NCBI RefSeq assembly: GCF_002078875.1
Contig: NC_034411.1
Span: forward strand, 52,853,069-52,917,068
Direction: 5' to 3'
DNA: 64,000 bases
Origin: Numida meleagris
Taxonomy: Eukaryota; Chordata; Aves; Galliformes; Numididae
Shown here: one piece after another, positions 36,090 through 48,605 of the stretch
Numbering within the stretch: the first letter of the stretch is position 1
How the letters are laid out: each line of letters opens with the position of its first letter
The notes under the pieces: generated by a model
The model's input: only the letters and a program-made list of their open reading frames with translations
Told to the model about the DNA's origin: nothing
Database searches by the model: none
Position numbers and translations under genes: made by a program

Positions 36090-37179
36090 GAAGATGGACT
36101 GGTTCAATTTGATGGATGGACCATTCACTGGATAAGGAATTGGCTGGATGGTCATGCTCTGAGTGTTGTGGTCAATGGCTCAATGTCCAAGTGCAGTCTT
36201 GTGATAGTGCTGTTCCTCAGGGATTTGTGCTGGGACCAGTTCTATTTAACATCTTTGTAGGCAACATGGGATTGAGTGCACCCTCCGCAAGTTTGCAGAT
36301 GACACCAAGACGAGTAGTGCAGCTGACACGATAGAGGGAAGGGATGCCATCCTAGGGGAATTGGACAGGCTTGAGAGGTGGGCCCATGCCTACCTTGTGA
36401 AGTTCAACAAGGCCAAGAGCAAAGTCCTGTGCCTAGGTAAAGGCAATCCCAAGCACATATACAGGTTTGTCAGAGACTGGCTTGAGAGCAGCACTGAGGA
36501 GAAGGATTTGGGGGTGTCAGCTGATGAAAAATTCAACATGAGCTGGCAATGTGCTCCTGCAGCCCAAAAGGCCAACTGTATCCTGGGTTGCATCAAGAGA
36601 AGTGTGACCAGCAGATGATTCTGCCCCTCTACTCTGCTCTAATGAGACCCCACCTCGAGTACTACATCCAGTTCTGGGGTCCCCAACACAAGAAGGTCAT
36701 CTAGCTGTTGGAACGAGTCCAGAGGAGGGCCACAAAGAGGGCTGGAGCACCAGGGTGCTACAGGGACAGGCTGAGAGAGCTGAGGCTCTTCACCCTGGGG
36801 AAGAGAAGGCTCCAAAGAGACCTTATAGCAGCCGTTCAGTATCTGAGGAGGCCTACAGGAAGGCTGGGGAGGGACGTATTACAAGGGCATGTAATGACAG
36901 AAAGAGGGGAAATGGCTTTAAATTAGAAGAGGATGGACTTAGGCTAAATATTAGGAAGAAATTCTTTACCGTAAGTGTGGTGTGACACTGGAAGACGTTG
37001 CCCAGAGGGACTGTGGATGAGCCCACCCTGGAGGTGTTCAAAGCCAGGCTGGATGGGGCTTTGAGAAACCTGGTCTAGGGGGAGGTGTCTCTGCCTACAT
37101 CAGGGGGGTTGGAACAAGATGACCTTGAAGGTCCCTTCCAATCCAAACCTTTCTATGATTCTATGATTAATTCTATGGA
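36090..37179 (+). mobile_element. CR1 LINE, 1.1-kb 3' part with reverse-transcriptase remnant
   Basis: This is among the longest and clearest CR1 pieces in the window. It holds the reverse-transcriptase motif [18 protein letters not shown] (36207-36265). The FADDTK motif region (36294-36311) follows, with [33 protein letters not shown], and then [13 protein letters not shown]. The 3' UTR ends GGTCCCTTCCAATCCAAACC and TCTATGATTCTATGATTAAT. Frameshifts between these blocks make it inactive. The upstream part of the reverse transcriptase and the endonuclease are missing, which is usual 5' truncation. Confidence 0.93.
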
Positions 37180-40100
37180 TAGCAGTCAAAATGGTCTTTA
37201 CCAAAATATGTAGGACATATAATATGCATTAATGCATATAATGCTTCTCATTTCGGACTTTGCATAACCTTTTCTAAAACTGATTCAGTGTTCATTTTGC
37301 TGTATTTTTCTCTTTTTTTTCCTCTTAAATTAAATGAGTGCACTTGCATTTAGTTATAAGGTTGTGCAAGTTCTACTCAGTTAACAAGAAGTAAGTAGTT
37401 TGATATTTTTACAGAAGTCTGAACATATGCAAGTCCCTTGAATATTATAAAACCATGAAATGTTCTCACTCACTCCTTTAAAACCTCTGTTTATATGACA
37501 GGAGCATTCACAGGGGTAACTTTGGTGACAAAACTTATGTGGACGGCATGAGGTTCTCATTTGCAGGCATCAGACACTCACTCTTTGTTTCTTCCTTGAG
37601 TAGGAAGGGAGGTTTGGGAAAGACTGCTTTATACTTTGCCAAAATATTAGATGTAACTTATGTATCACAACAAAAGTAAGTTGCTATCTCTGTGAATTCC
37701 ACTCAATGGCCTTTCCAACAAACACTTCTAAACTGTGTCACTATTGCTTGCTTAGATCATTTTTAGCTTCTTCCTGCCTACCCTGTCAATTCACTCACTT
37801 TTTTTTTTTTGGAAAAGACTGTCAAACTTGTTCACTTTTCAGTAATTAGTTTGTCACTTAATAGTAATAATAATTACTCAAATGAGAGAGAAATAGTTCA
37901 CTGCATGAAAAATGTAGCAGCTTGAACTATTAGCTGCCAGGGTTACATGATATAGAAGGAAAACTTGTTCACAAGCTAGAATCTTGAACTTGTGCCTACA
38001 AATTAAATCCACAAAGGACAAAAGATGCTCAGTTTTTATGGAGTAATTATGGTAATGAAGTCATGGACATTCAGCAATTCTTTATGAAGATATTGAGGGA
38101 AGCAGAGACAGGTTGCCTATGAATTAAATACATACTGAGGATTACATGTTACTTGAATGAAATTTGGTCCCCTCCTTTGTGGTGACACCTTCCTAAATGC
38201 CTAAGCATCTGTATGCCCAAAGGTGAAACTGAACTTCACTGCCTATGCATGAAGCTGTGTAAATACTCTAACTGATATGTTCCCTTAGGCAGGCAGTAAC
38301 TATTTTGAGGTTTTCTCTCTCACATTCTGTCTGAACATAAGCCACCATAATTCAGAAATTGGATAGTGTTATGGTCTTCTATGTCACAAGTGTTTTGGAT
38401 AAAAAGATTGATTTATTTCAGAGACTCATTTCAGAGGGAAAATGATCATTATCTCACCAACCACTAAAAAGAAAGCTAAACAGTTATTAGCTTTTTTTAA
38501 AAAAAATTATTAATGTTGTTGTCCTTGCATACAATGGGAAGCTTAGAGATGTGTGAGGAATTCTAGGAGAGCAATGCCCTGAGATAGTCTGTTTCAATCC
38601 AAGAAACTAACAGTAGGCATTTGTTTAGCTCCAGCCTTTGATGTTTGTCATTAGATGTGTTAGTAGTTCACATTGGTATTCTCAAAGGGAAACTTAAATT
38701 ATTGTGGATTTGAGATGAGAAATACATATATAGCTTTATATTCATATAACAGCAGTAACAGAAGTGATGTGGGCCAAGAGTGATAATCCTGTTAAAGATC
38801 ACAGAATCACGGAATCACAGAAGGGTATTGAGAACTGAGGAGACAGAATGAGTGGAAGAGAGCTTTTCTCGACTGCCTATTAGTCTATTGTTGATAAACT
38901 CTGATACGTATTAAAATTCAGCATAAAATGAACATGCAGGAAACATAAGGAGAGGGAATGTTAAGGCTCTGTAACTTCCTGCTGTGGGAACAATGGTTGC
39001 TTTTGGTCTAATGACTAGCTTAGATCAACATTTTCTCTTTCTAAAATGGGTAAAAGGACAAGAGAAAAAGACAGAGACCTAAACACTTAGATGAGAGTAA
39101 TATTTTGCTTACATTGTTAGTAGTAAATGGATAGCGTCATTCTTCCTAAAACTGTAGTGACATGAAAAACCAACATTAAAATTAATAAAACACACAGCAA
39201 CAAAAAGTAAATGCAGTGAGGGAAAAACAAGTTGAAAAACTAAACAAAATAGTAACAACTCTGTTAAAGAAGGAACCAGACACAAATCTGTCAGAAATTA
39301 TTTGAATTCCTATTTCTCTATTACATGCATAATTCTTTTAGATGGAGAAAAATTCCAAACCAAGATATTTAAAAATATATTAAAAAATACTATACATTAC
39401 AGAATTTAGCAACATATTTTTCATGGCAGATGTTTGCATACCATGCAAATTGCAAAGTGCTGACATATATCCTCTCATAAAGTCTCATGCTTACTCTAAG
39501 ACTGAAATTCAGAAATGTAGGCCACTTACAATGACAGTATGAAAAAAAAAATTATATTGTCATTTAGGAAAAAAGTTGTAAACCTATAATGACAAAAAAT
39601 TTCTTTTGAACTTAGAATATCAAGTACCTTTAAAGTAAAATGTAAGTGTGAGTGAGGGTTTCGGAGGAGAATGTGTATTTAATATGACTAAGAAGCATGT
39701 TTTACAAAGAAATAGTAAAACAAGAAAAATGCATTGTTAATAGAAAAAAAGTTGTGTTTTTTTGAGTTTATTGCCCCAGAAAAACAGAAGGCATATACTA
39801 GTTCCAAGAAACATAATCCCACTGGCCTCATGACTGAGCTTTGTATTCAAATGACTTTCTCTTTAGTATAGGCAAAAGTGTTGTAAATTAAGCCTTTCAC
39901 CTTAGAAATCAGTGCTACTAAAAATCTTGAATTTTTCACTGGAATTGAAAGTGAATGTCAAATTCTAAAATCAAAATGTATGCTAAATGTTTAGATTATT
40001 GTATGCATAGTCAGAAATTTGTACATATAGTTCATATATTATTATTACGCTCACTCAGCTTGGAGGAAAGCACAGAACAGTGGCTTGATTTTTTTTATTT

Positions 40101-42567
40101 AACAGTAACTACTAAAAGCAACTAGAGCATAACATACTGCACTATCTACTTACACTTACCTGAATAAGCACAGAATTTTCATCCATTCTCTGTACTCTCT
40201 CAGGCAGCCTTTGAGTCTTCAGTGTATATTCCTATTCAAGTAACGCCATAAGATTGGATTGTGATATTAAATATGAAAAAAGAGCTTTTTTTTTCAAGGA
40301 AAAAATACGTGCAGAAGAAGGTTGTGTTCAAAAAATTGTCATGAAGTCATCTGCAATTGTCATCTGCATAAACAGTAAGAAAAACTTCCAAATAACCACG
40401 AACTAGATAAATGTTAAAGCAAAAACCACAATCTTTTTTATACACTAGGTATTTTAGCTCTAATAGCACTGTATAGAATAGAACTGATTGCAACTGCCAC
40501 TCAATACAGAGGGCCAGAACAATATGCAATATTTCTTCCTTAAATTATTTTTAACTACTTTTGTATTGTACACTCATTTCATGAATTTTGTATCTTATCC
40601 ATGAATGATGGTGAAAGCAAACATGCAAAAAACTGGTACTAGGACATATTTATGAGTTTAAATATAATACAGAAAGTACCTGTTCAAATATAGAGACATG
40701 GAAAATCTCTGACCTGGAACTGATTTGTGCAAGATTATTCTAATTGCATTTTAAACTACTCTTATAAAGCAGTTTCCATAAGGCAAAAATATTTCATGAA
40801 GTCATCTATCACTTACATAGCTTTTCTTTTTCAAAGTTTCAGTAACTAAACCCACTATATCATTAAAAGACTTCACTTTTTAAAAATACAGGTAGAACTT
40901 TTCAGGCAACTAAGGAAAGTTGAGTATAAGGAAAGGAACGTGGAAATTCATTTCTTTGGAAGAAAGTAGAAATCACTGGTAATTCATCATAGGCACAGGA
41001 AAATTGATTAGCATTTACGAATTAATCATCTGTGTTTTACAAAAGAGAACTAAAAAGAAAAATGATAACAGACTAAGTAGTTGTAGAGTTTAAAGAGACA
41101 ATAAAATGTAGATTCACAAACGGCTGGAACAATCAATGTGCAGGAATTATGATTTTGGCTAACATTAAAACCCTGAACTAATTCCCTGAATTAGGCTATT
41201 CTGGATTACAGTTTAGCAGAAGGTGATTCACAAACAATTTGAAATTAAATAACACAAGGAGAATAGTTTAAGTTTCTGATATCAGCTATTTAGTTGTTTC
41301 CCATATTTTTCAGTTCAGGCACAAAATTTTATAAAACAACTTATCTATCTGAGCCGAAGAGATTGAGTACAAGTCCTCTAAGAGACTAAATATGTGAAAT
41401 AAACTTGAAATGGATAAAAACTTGCAAGATATTCAAACTGCAAGAAGAAATGTTTTAAGGTCTATAATGAATATTCTATGGACACAAAAGAAATCTTTTT
41501 GCTAGCATAGATTATTTCTGTAATTTCTTCTCTCATGTTCTTCTAAAAGTTCAGGTAACAGCATTTACCTACAATACTTGTTACAGCTCTAAAGACATTA
41601 AAGGTGATGGAGAGCTTAACTTCAAGAACAGTGGGACCATGTCATGTGTGTTTTGTAATATTTCTATTGCAACGACATTTCATGAAAACTTGTATTGAAA
41701 TAGATGAAGGGAACAGGGCTGTGTAAAAAGATAAGAATTATCTGCTTTTTAGATACATGAGCACTTTTGCAAAAGTGCCTTACAGACTGACCCTCCATTT
41801 GAAAATGGCTTGGACTAAATTTAATTTCAATTAAAAACAAACAAAAAAAATCAAAACAAAAAAGGATGAAAGTTCAAGGGGAAGGCATAACTATGTTGCT
41901 CTCTGGAATGATTTAACATCTGCATGCAGACTTTCTGTAATAGATAGATTTTTCCAGCTTTAGTCTGGGGCTTTCAACACTCTCCCATCTCCTACATTCA
42001 ATTGCTTTCCATGAGATGAGGGAGGGTGTTTCTGACAGCACTTCTTGATTTAATTTTATACTGTTGGGCAACAGCATATCAGCCATAGTGCACCCCTGCT
42101 GGATTTGTACAAGGTGGGGGATATAGCAATATTCTATTGGATTTTTTTCTATCATAGGCAGGATGCCAGACACAACAGACAGAATTAATTATTAACAGTA
42201 CTGCTATCTTTTTAACTTAGCTTCAAGGCACGATTGTGTTTGCTTTCACTGATGATGATTATTTCTCAACTGTTCTGTGTATAATGAATTGCATAAGCTT
42301 CTCAGATTTCAGCCCTTAATCTAACAGGTTATCTGTTGTAATCACAAATCCTGTAATTCCCTGAATATGCAGGTATTGGACTTTGTGATTTAAATGGCAA
42401 AGCTCTCTTATGTGGCAGTAGCATATACAAGATAACACTGAAGAGCGTGCTCTGGCACACATGCAACACAACAAATTCATGGAGGTTGTCTGCTGGGAAA
42501 ATATACACACAAATTAACCAGCTAAATTTTGTACCATAACTAATATAGAGAAATACAAAAATTAGGA
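37180..42567. other. AT-rich desert
   Basis: No gene or named repeat. A short palindrome-like ATGCATTAATGCAT lies near 37226. A possible CR1-tail scrap (TCACAGAATCACGGAATCAC) is near 38800-38822 but has no CR1 body next to it. Confidence 0.5.
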
Positions 42568-42890
42568 ATCACAGAATCATAAAATCATATGATCATAGAA
42601 CAGCCCAGATTAGAAGGAACATCAGAAGGTCATTAGATCCAATTTGTTGTGGGAAATGGGAATCCTGTCCAGTCACGTCTTGAAAACCTCTGGTGATGGG
42701 TATGGTATCAAGTCCCTACGGAGTTGTTCCAGTGATTAAATGATCTCACTAAAAATATATATATATATATCAAGACAAAGCTTCTCCTGTTGCAACATGT
42801 ACCTGTTGCCCCTTTACTTCTCCATATGGCTCCTTGTGTGGACAGACCCATACTCATTTGCATATGACATCTGTCATTGCTTCAGGGAGG
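42568..42890 (-). mobile_element. Old CR1 LINE fragment, minus strand
   Basis: The minus-strand tail (plus AATCACAGAATCATAAAATC) is followed on the plus strand by AGAAGGAACATCAGAAGGTC, TCCAATTTGTTGTG, GTCACGTCTTGAAAACCTCT and GTTGTTCCAGTG. These are CR1 3' UTR landmarks with many substitutions. An AT dinucleotide run (42751-42770) interrupts it. Confidence 0.7.
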
Positions 42891-44002
42891 TGAGGAATTC
42901 CTTTCAAGCCTGTAAATACCTTAAAAGTTAACTTATTATGAATGTCAAGGGTATACTTGAGCATCTTTCCTTTTTTTTTCCCACCTGAAAATTGTCATTT
43001 CCAATATCTTCATAATTCAGCACTGTAGTGTTATTTCTCAGTCAACAGCATCTTTTCAGTGTTCTATACAAAAATAAATAAGTAAATATTAACAAACACA
43101 TGTCTCTATGTGTGATATAATTTTTTAGTTGAAGAATATATATTAATTTTTCACTCCTAAATCAGAATATAAACAGACTAGGGCAACATATTGAGATTTC
43201 AGCAACAGATTGAAATGGAGTAAAGAGGAGACTTTCAAAGTGGCCATAAAACCAGCACACACTGATATTTTTTCCACTAAAAAAATATTTACTGAATATT
43301 TATTGAACCGAAGGAACCAAAACTAACTTAAAACATGATTAGTACTGAAACATGAGGTTGAATTCTTTAAAATTATTTCAACATTTCATGACTACTTCAA
43401 CCAATATTTCATCAAAACTTACCATAGATAGTGAGACAATGAGACATCTATGAATTGGTATTTTCAAGGGAACAAGTCATCATTTGTCAAGAATGCTTCT
43501 CATTGTCTGTTGAGATTCTTCCAAGACCAGCTATCTCTAAGACAAACCTGTTTCATTAAACTAGTGGTATTATCAAGAACTTGAAAAATAAAATAAAAGG
43601 AGACGCTTGATTCACAAAAGAATCACAAAGAGAAAAACGTTTGCATTTGTCATTTCTCAATATTTTTCCTTCCTGTGCATAAATAAGTAAAAAAGGTCTA
43701 TATTTTGGATTCTAGATTCAAGTTCTGCATTTCAAAAATGTTATAATGAGTTTTCTTTAAAGTTAATAGCAGAGAAGTTAAAAGGTGACAATTCTTAGTA
43801 ACATCTATATTAAAATATTACCACTATTGAATGAAACTCTTGACTCTTCATTGTCAAATAATTCAGTCACTAATTTTACTACTGATTTGGATTATAAGTA
43901 AAAATGATTCTAGTCTATTAATCATAAATTACTTTAAAAATTATGGTAATATATCTCATGATTTTTAAATACATTGGTATAAAGAGTGAATGAAGTACAT
44001 GC
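42891..44002. other. Non-coding, nothing recognised
   Basis: AT-rich; no frames of note. Confidence 0.5.
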
Positions 44003-44430
44003 AAGGGCTGCTCTGAAAGTAGTGTCTCCTATTTTCTTATGTTGGCCCACTGCATCAAGAGCAAATGTTGGTGGTACGGCAGTAGAGATTGAACCTTCCC
44101 ACCAGTATGCTGTTACATTTTGGTGCTGTGTAACAGATGGCAGCAGAGGAGCACTCTGACAAAATAGTGTCTGACATGGCAGTACCTATGAAGTAAAGGT
44201 GTGTAATCTGCCATGTGGAAAAAATCACACCCACTGACAATCTTTGAACATGCACAGCTGTCACACTGCAAAATGAAGAACATCTCAATCAGCTTATTCA
44301 TGCAAATCTGCTAATGATTGTGACTATGTTGGTGTTTTGTAGCTGAGAATTTGCTCTATCAAATTGAGTTATCTATTGTAGTTTCCAGGGAAATAAATAG
44401 CAAGCATTACTTTCAGAGTGATCTATGTAA
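44003..44430 (+). mobile_element. Mariner-type deletion derivative (Galluhop-like), plus strand
   Basis: The left end AAGGGCTGCTCTGAAAGTAG and the right end CATTACTTTCAGAGTGATCT are inverted terminal repeats. Inside is sequence shared with the reverse complement of 54637-55184 (GCAGTAGAGATTGAACCTTC, ACAGATGGCAGCAGAGGAGC, GTGTCTGACATGGCAGTACC, TTGTAGCTGAGAATTTGCTC). At about 428 bp it is far below a full mariner of about 1.3 kb, so most of the transposase is deleted and only ends remain. Mariner elements move by cut-and-paste into TA. The family name is recalled from chicken repeats and was not checked. Confidence 0.8.
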
Positions 44431-45265
44431 CAAAGCAAGATTTTCAAAGTGACTTTATAAGCTATAATACATTTAATATACTGCAATGGACTATATGGCC
44501 TTATATAATCAGAAGATGACATGGTGTAAGGCTTTCACTATTATTAGAAGCTGATAAAATCTGAAGTTAAAAGGATCAAAAAAAAAAGGACAGGAGAAAA
44601 GTAATAATAAAGATTTTTGTCAAATTGTTGTATTCCCTTCACTCAAGGCGTAATTTGACAGCTCGATATAATGTCCTTTGTATTGTTTCTGTTCCATAAT
44701 ACGGAATGCTAAGAGAAGAGAAAATGTAACTTCAGCTCTTGAAAACACTAACACTTCCTCAGAGTGAATGCATTACAAATATTCTTTAGGTAATCAAGGA
44801 TGCAACTTGCAGTTGATCAGATAAGATAAGCAAACATGTAATCTAAAAATTCTTTTAGCTGAAGACTTGCTGCAAATACACAGCTGCTCTGTTGGAGGTT
44901 ATACTGAAGGTTATTTCATAAGCAATATCTGAAATTATTATTATACACAATAGAATGCAAGCTATTTCAGATTATTTTCCTTTTTTTTTTTTTTTTCTGA
45001 TGTACTAATTCTGGAAGACTATTATTGCTACAAGCCATGTAATTCTTGGTTGAGCTTACAAAGAAATGAAAGTGTGTATAGTTAAAATCTAGCTTTGATG
45101 ACAAATAATAAATAGTTCTTAATCCATAAATAGCATAACAAAAATATATTTTTTTTCCAGAATACTGAAACTTGATTCTGCAGAGCTAGATGTGGTTCAT
45201 TTACTGCCTCCTCTCTTTCTACACTCCCACTACATTGAGACCACTTCTGTCACACATGAGCAGAA
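44431..45265. other. Non-coding; long poly-T near 44981-44998
   Basis: Nothing recognised apart from the T run. Confidence 0.5.
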
Positions 45266-45480
45266 GTGATGAAATTCAGATCAGAATGGAAGAAACTCTT
45301 TATTATGAGAGTGGTGAGATGCTGAGGAAAGTTGCCCCATTATCAGGAGTGCTCAAGGTCAGGTTGGATGGGTCTTTGATCAACTTCATCTCATGGAAAA
45401 TGCCCCTGCCCACAACAGGAGGAGCTGGAATTAAATGTTCTTTCAAAGTCTCATCCAATTCAAACTATTCTATGATTATT
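45266..45480 (+). mobile_element. Short CR1 3' UTR fragment, plus strand
   Basis: Landmarks are GTGAGATGCTGAGGAAAGTT (CR1 'gtgagacactggaa...gttgccc' region), GCTCAAGGTCAGGTTGGATG, GGAGCTGGAATTAAATGTTC and the tail CTATTCTATGATTATTTTCT. It is diverged and 5'-truncated. Confidence 0.8.
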
Positions 45481-47544
45481 TTCTATGAACTTTGCAATTT
45501 TGAGATCACAGTTTGGAGAAACACTGGTAAACATGGGCAAGATTAAGCTTATTCAAATGTAATCTGTACTTCTGCAAAAAAAAATAATAATAATAAAAAA
45601 AATCATGTGCTTTACCAAATAGGAACAATATATTCCAAAGATATTTTACAAGAATACTGCAAAGGCTAGCAATATTTTTCTAGCAAGATAGAGATTTTGA
45701 AGGTAGATAGAATCTAAAGCCCTGATATTTACTGAGTGAAAGTAACGGCTATCCTTGTTTTTGCTTCCACGTTCATTAGCTCATTAACAAGTTTTGAGCA
45801 TTATTGTGTGGTTTTACAATTCATTCACTTGCTTGTTCATTTGTTTTCATGCAACAGTCCCCATAGAGCAATGCAAAAAAACCTAAAATGTATGAGCAAC
45901 ACTATCTGTTCTCCAATGTCCATGCAGAAATAAATGAAAATTATAATTATTCACTGTGTTAAATAACGTCCCTTTGATGCCTAACATTTATTTTGAATGT
46001 TAGAATCCAATTACCATATAATAATAAAGATCCTTGCAGTACTATATCTTTCAGCACAGTGGGCTTATGTAGCTAGTTTCCATCCATTATTTGTACATTT
46101 CCAATTTGTTTAGTACAAAAGTATAATTAGAGGGAAATATAGGAGAATGGAAAACAGCTCAGTTTTGTCAGAAATATTTACAAAATCAGTATGATACAAG
46201 AAAGCAAAGAAGATAGAGTATTAAAAAAAGGAAAGAGTCAAAGCATTTAACCAGAGAACTTAAGCTGCAAGAGAATCCAATTGAAACAGGAGAGAGGTGG
46301 TTGAGTAACTGAGTTATATGTGACCCTGTTAAAGATGATCAGAATGAGCTCCTGAAATAAATGTCAATATGATCCAAAATACTCCCAAGGGACACCAGAA
46401 CTGAGACAACTGACAAGCTGTTGTGTGTCTTTGTCCTACAGAACTGATGTTACTGTCACTATAGCTAGAGATAATATCACCCAGAACACAGAATTTCTTC
46501 TGAAATATGGAATAAACATATGCTCTGACAGACAAAACAGTATAATCACTTTGCTTTTAAATTTTAAAATAATCATATACATAAGGTCACACACAAAAGG
46601 AACAAACTCATATATCTATAAGAAGAGCAAACAAAGAAGCTTGTAAGAGAGCGTCTGAAATATTACACTCTGTCAAATAACTGAGGTTATAAGACAACTT
46701 TAAATTACATATGGTATGGAACCAAGTGGATAGAAAATTCCAAAAGCTGCAGGCAAGTAGATTCCTCATTATGAGAAAGAGAAAAGTTAATGAACTACAG
46801 ATGAAACAAAAAAGAATTACAAACTTATCTCCATTTTAAAATTTCTGTGCCAAATTATAAAGTACTTGGGCTAATAAAAGAACTACTGTTGGCTTTCTGA
46901 ATTTTTTTTTCAATCATTTCCCCAAAATGGTATCGTTGGTATCTTGCTGTGCTAAAATATCATATTTGGTTAGGAATGTAGTTGATTATGACCAACTATC
47001 AAATGGAGGATTTCAGCTGCTTTGTATTTGTATAGCTACAATTCAGAATAACTACGAAACCATAGTATATATGATCCTAGAAAAGGCAAGCTTCTATTTT
47101 CAAATTTTCAAACTTTGAAATTTTTGAAAAATTGGTACTTTTGCAGACGAAGCAGTAAAAAATCACTATAATCCCAGTCATCATTAAAAGTCTTATTACT
47201 AAGGTAATTTGCTTTTCGTGGGTTTACAAACTATGAAAACATTTTAAAGTAAAATGGAAATCGACTACTACTTTTTGCTCTTTATTACTCCGCTGCTTAT
47301 TATTAGATTTACAGGCAAATACCTATACCTGCAAATACCAGGAGCAAAATTCCCTCGTGTTTCACTGTTTATCCTTTAAAAATATTGTTCTCACATTCTC
47401 TCACGTCATGAGAGAATACAAAGTAGACCAGTCACACTGTATTTTTAATTTTCTCAACATAACATGCTCAAAAAGTTCTGTGATATGTAACTGGAAAGGA
47501 TATCTCTGTAATTCTTATATTATCAATATTTACCGGCAGTTCTG
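45481..47544. other. Non-coding, nothing recognised
   Basis: AT-rich, short frames only. Confidence 0.5.
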
Positions 47545-48605
47545 ACTAACCAGAGAGGTCCCAGATGACTGGAGGCTGATAAATGTGACCCTGGTCTATA
47601 AGAAGGTTATGACGGAGGATCCATGGAATTACAAGTCTGTAAGTGTGATGCTGGTACAGGAAAGGTTATCATCTTGATATGAGCAGTTTGCTGGATGAAT
47701 AACTGACGGAGAGCTAGGTTCAAGGCGTCCTAGCAAATGGAGTTCAATTCAGTTGGCAACTAGTCATCTGCGGCAATCCCCAGGGCTCAGTTTTGGGACC
47801 AATATTTTTAACATTTTTATTAATGATCAGAAGGAGTGGACGGAGTGCACCTTCAGTAATTTTGTAGATGAAGGCTAGACTGTTGATCTGCTTGAGTGTA
47901 GGAAGGTTTTGCAGAGAGATCTGTATAGGCTAGAACAATGAGCCTCATGTGAGTTCAATCAAATGACATTCAACAAGGCTGAGTCAAGTCCTGCACTTGG
48001 GTTATAGCAGCCCAATGGAGTGATACATGCTTGGGGAAGTGGGGCTGGAAGGTTGCCTGGCAGAAAAAGACCACAGGGTGCTGCTCAACAGCTAGATGAA
48101 TATAAGCCAGCAGTGTGTCCAGGTGGTGAAGAAGGCCAATGGCAGGTTGGCCTGCATCTGAAATAGTGTGGTCAGCAGCTCTAGGGAAGTGATTGTCCCC
48201 TTGTACGTGGCAATGGTGAGACCGCACCTCAAGTACTGTGATCAGTTTTGGGACTCTCACTGTAAGAAAGATTTTGAATTGCGTAAGAGTATGCAGAGAA
48301 GACCACCAAAACTGGTTAAGAGACTAGAAACTAAGACTTATGAGGAGCAATGGAGGGAACTGAAATCATTTGGTTTGGAGAAAAGGAAGCTTAAGGGAGA
48401 CCTCTACTAATATCAGAAAGGAGATGGCAGCCAGGAGGGTACTGGTACCTTTTCTCATGTGACAAGTAACAGAACATGAGGAAAATGTCTCAAGTTAAAC
48501 CAGGTGAGCTTTAAATTGGATATTAGGAAGAATTTACTCATGGAGAGGGTGATCAAGCATTGAAATGGGCTCCAAGGGAAGTGATAGAGCCTAGAAATAT
48601 CCAGA
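47545..48605 (+). mobile_element. Old CR1 LINE, 1.06 kb, plus strand
   Basis: The piece starts in the reverse transcriptase (GATGACTGGAGGCTGATAAA, then GTGACCCTGGT) and passes the CCCCAGGGCTCAGTTTTGGG, then CCAATATTTTTAAC, motif region. It continues to a clear C-terminal block (48208-48408) with VRPHLKYCDQFWDS, ELRKSMQRRPPKLVKRLE and YEEQWRELKSFGLEKRKLKG. It ends near GGTGATCAAGCATTGAAATG. The octamer tail is not seen. Many substitutions, stops and frameshifts indicate an older copy than the one at 36 kb. Confidence 0.88.

Noticed and set aside
38803..38840. CR1 tail at about 38.8 kb
   Set aside because: Only about 25 bases of TCACAGAA-like sequence with no CR1 body on either side; too short to call.
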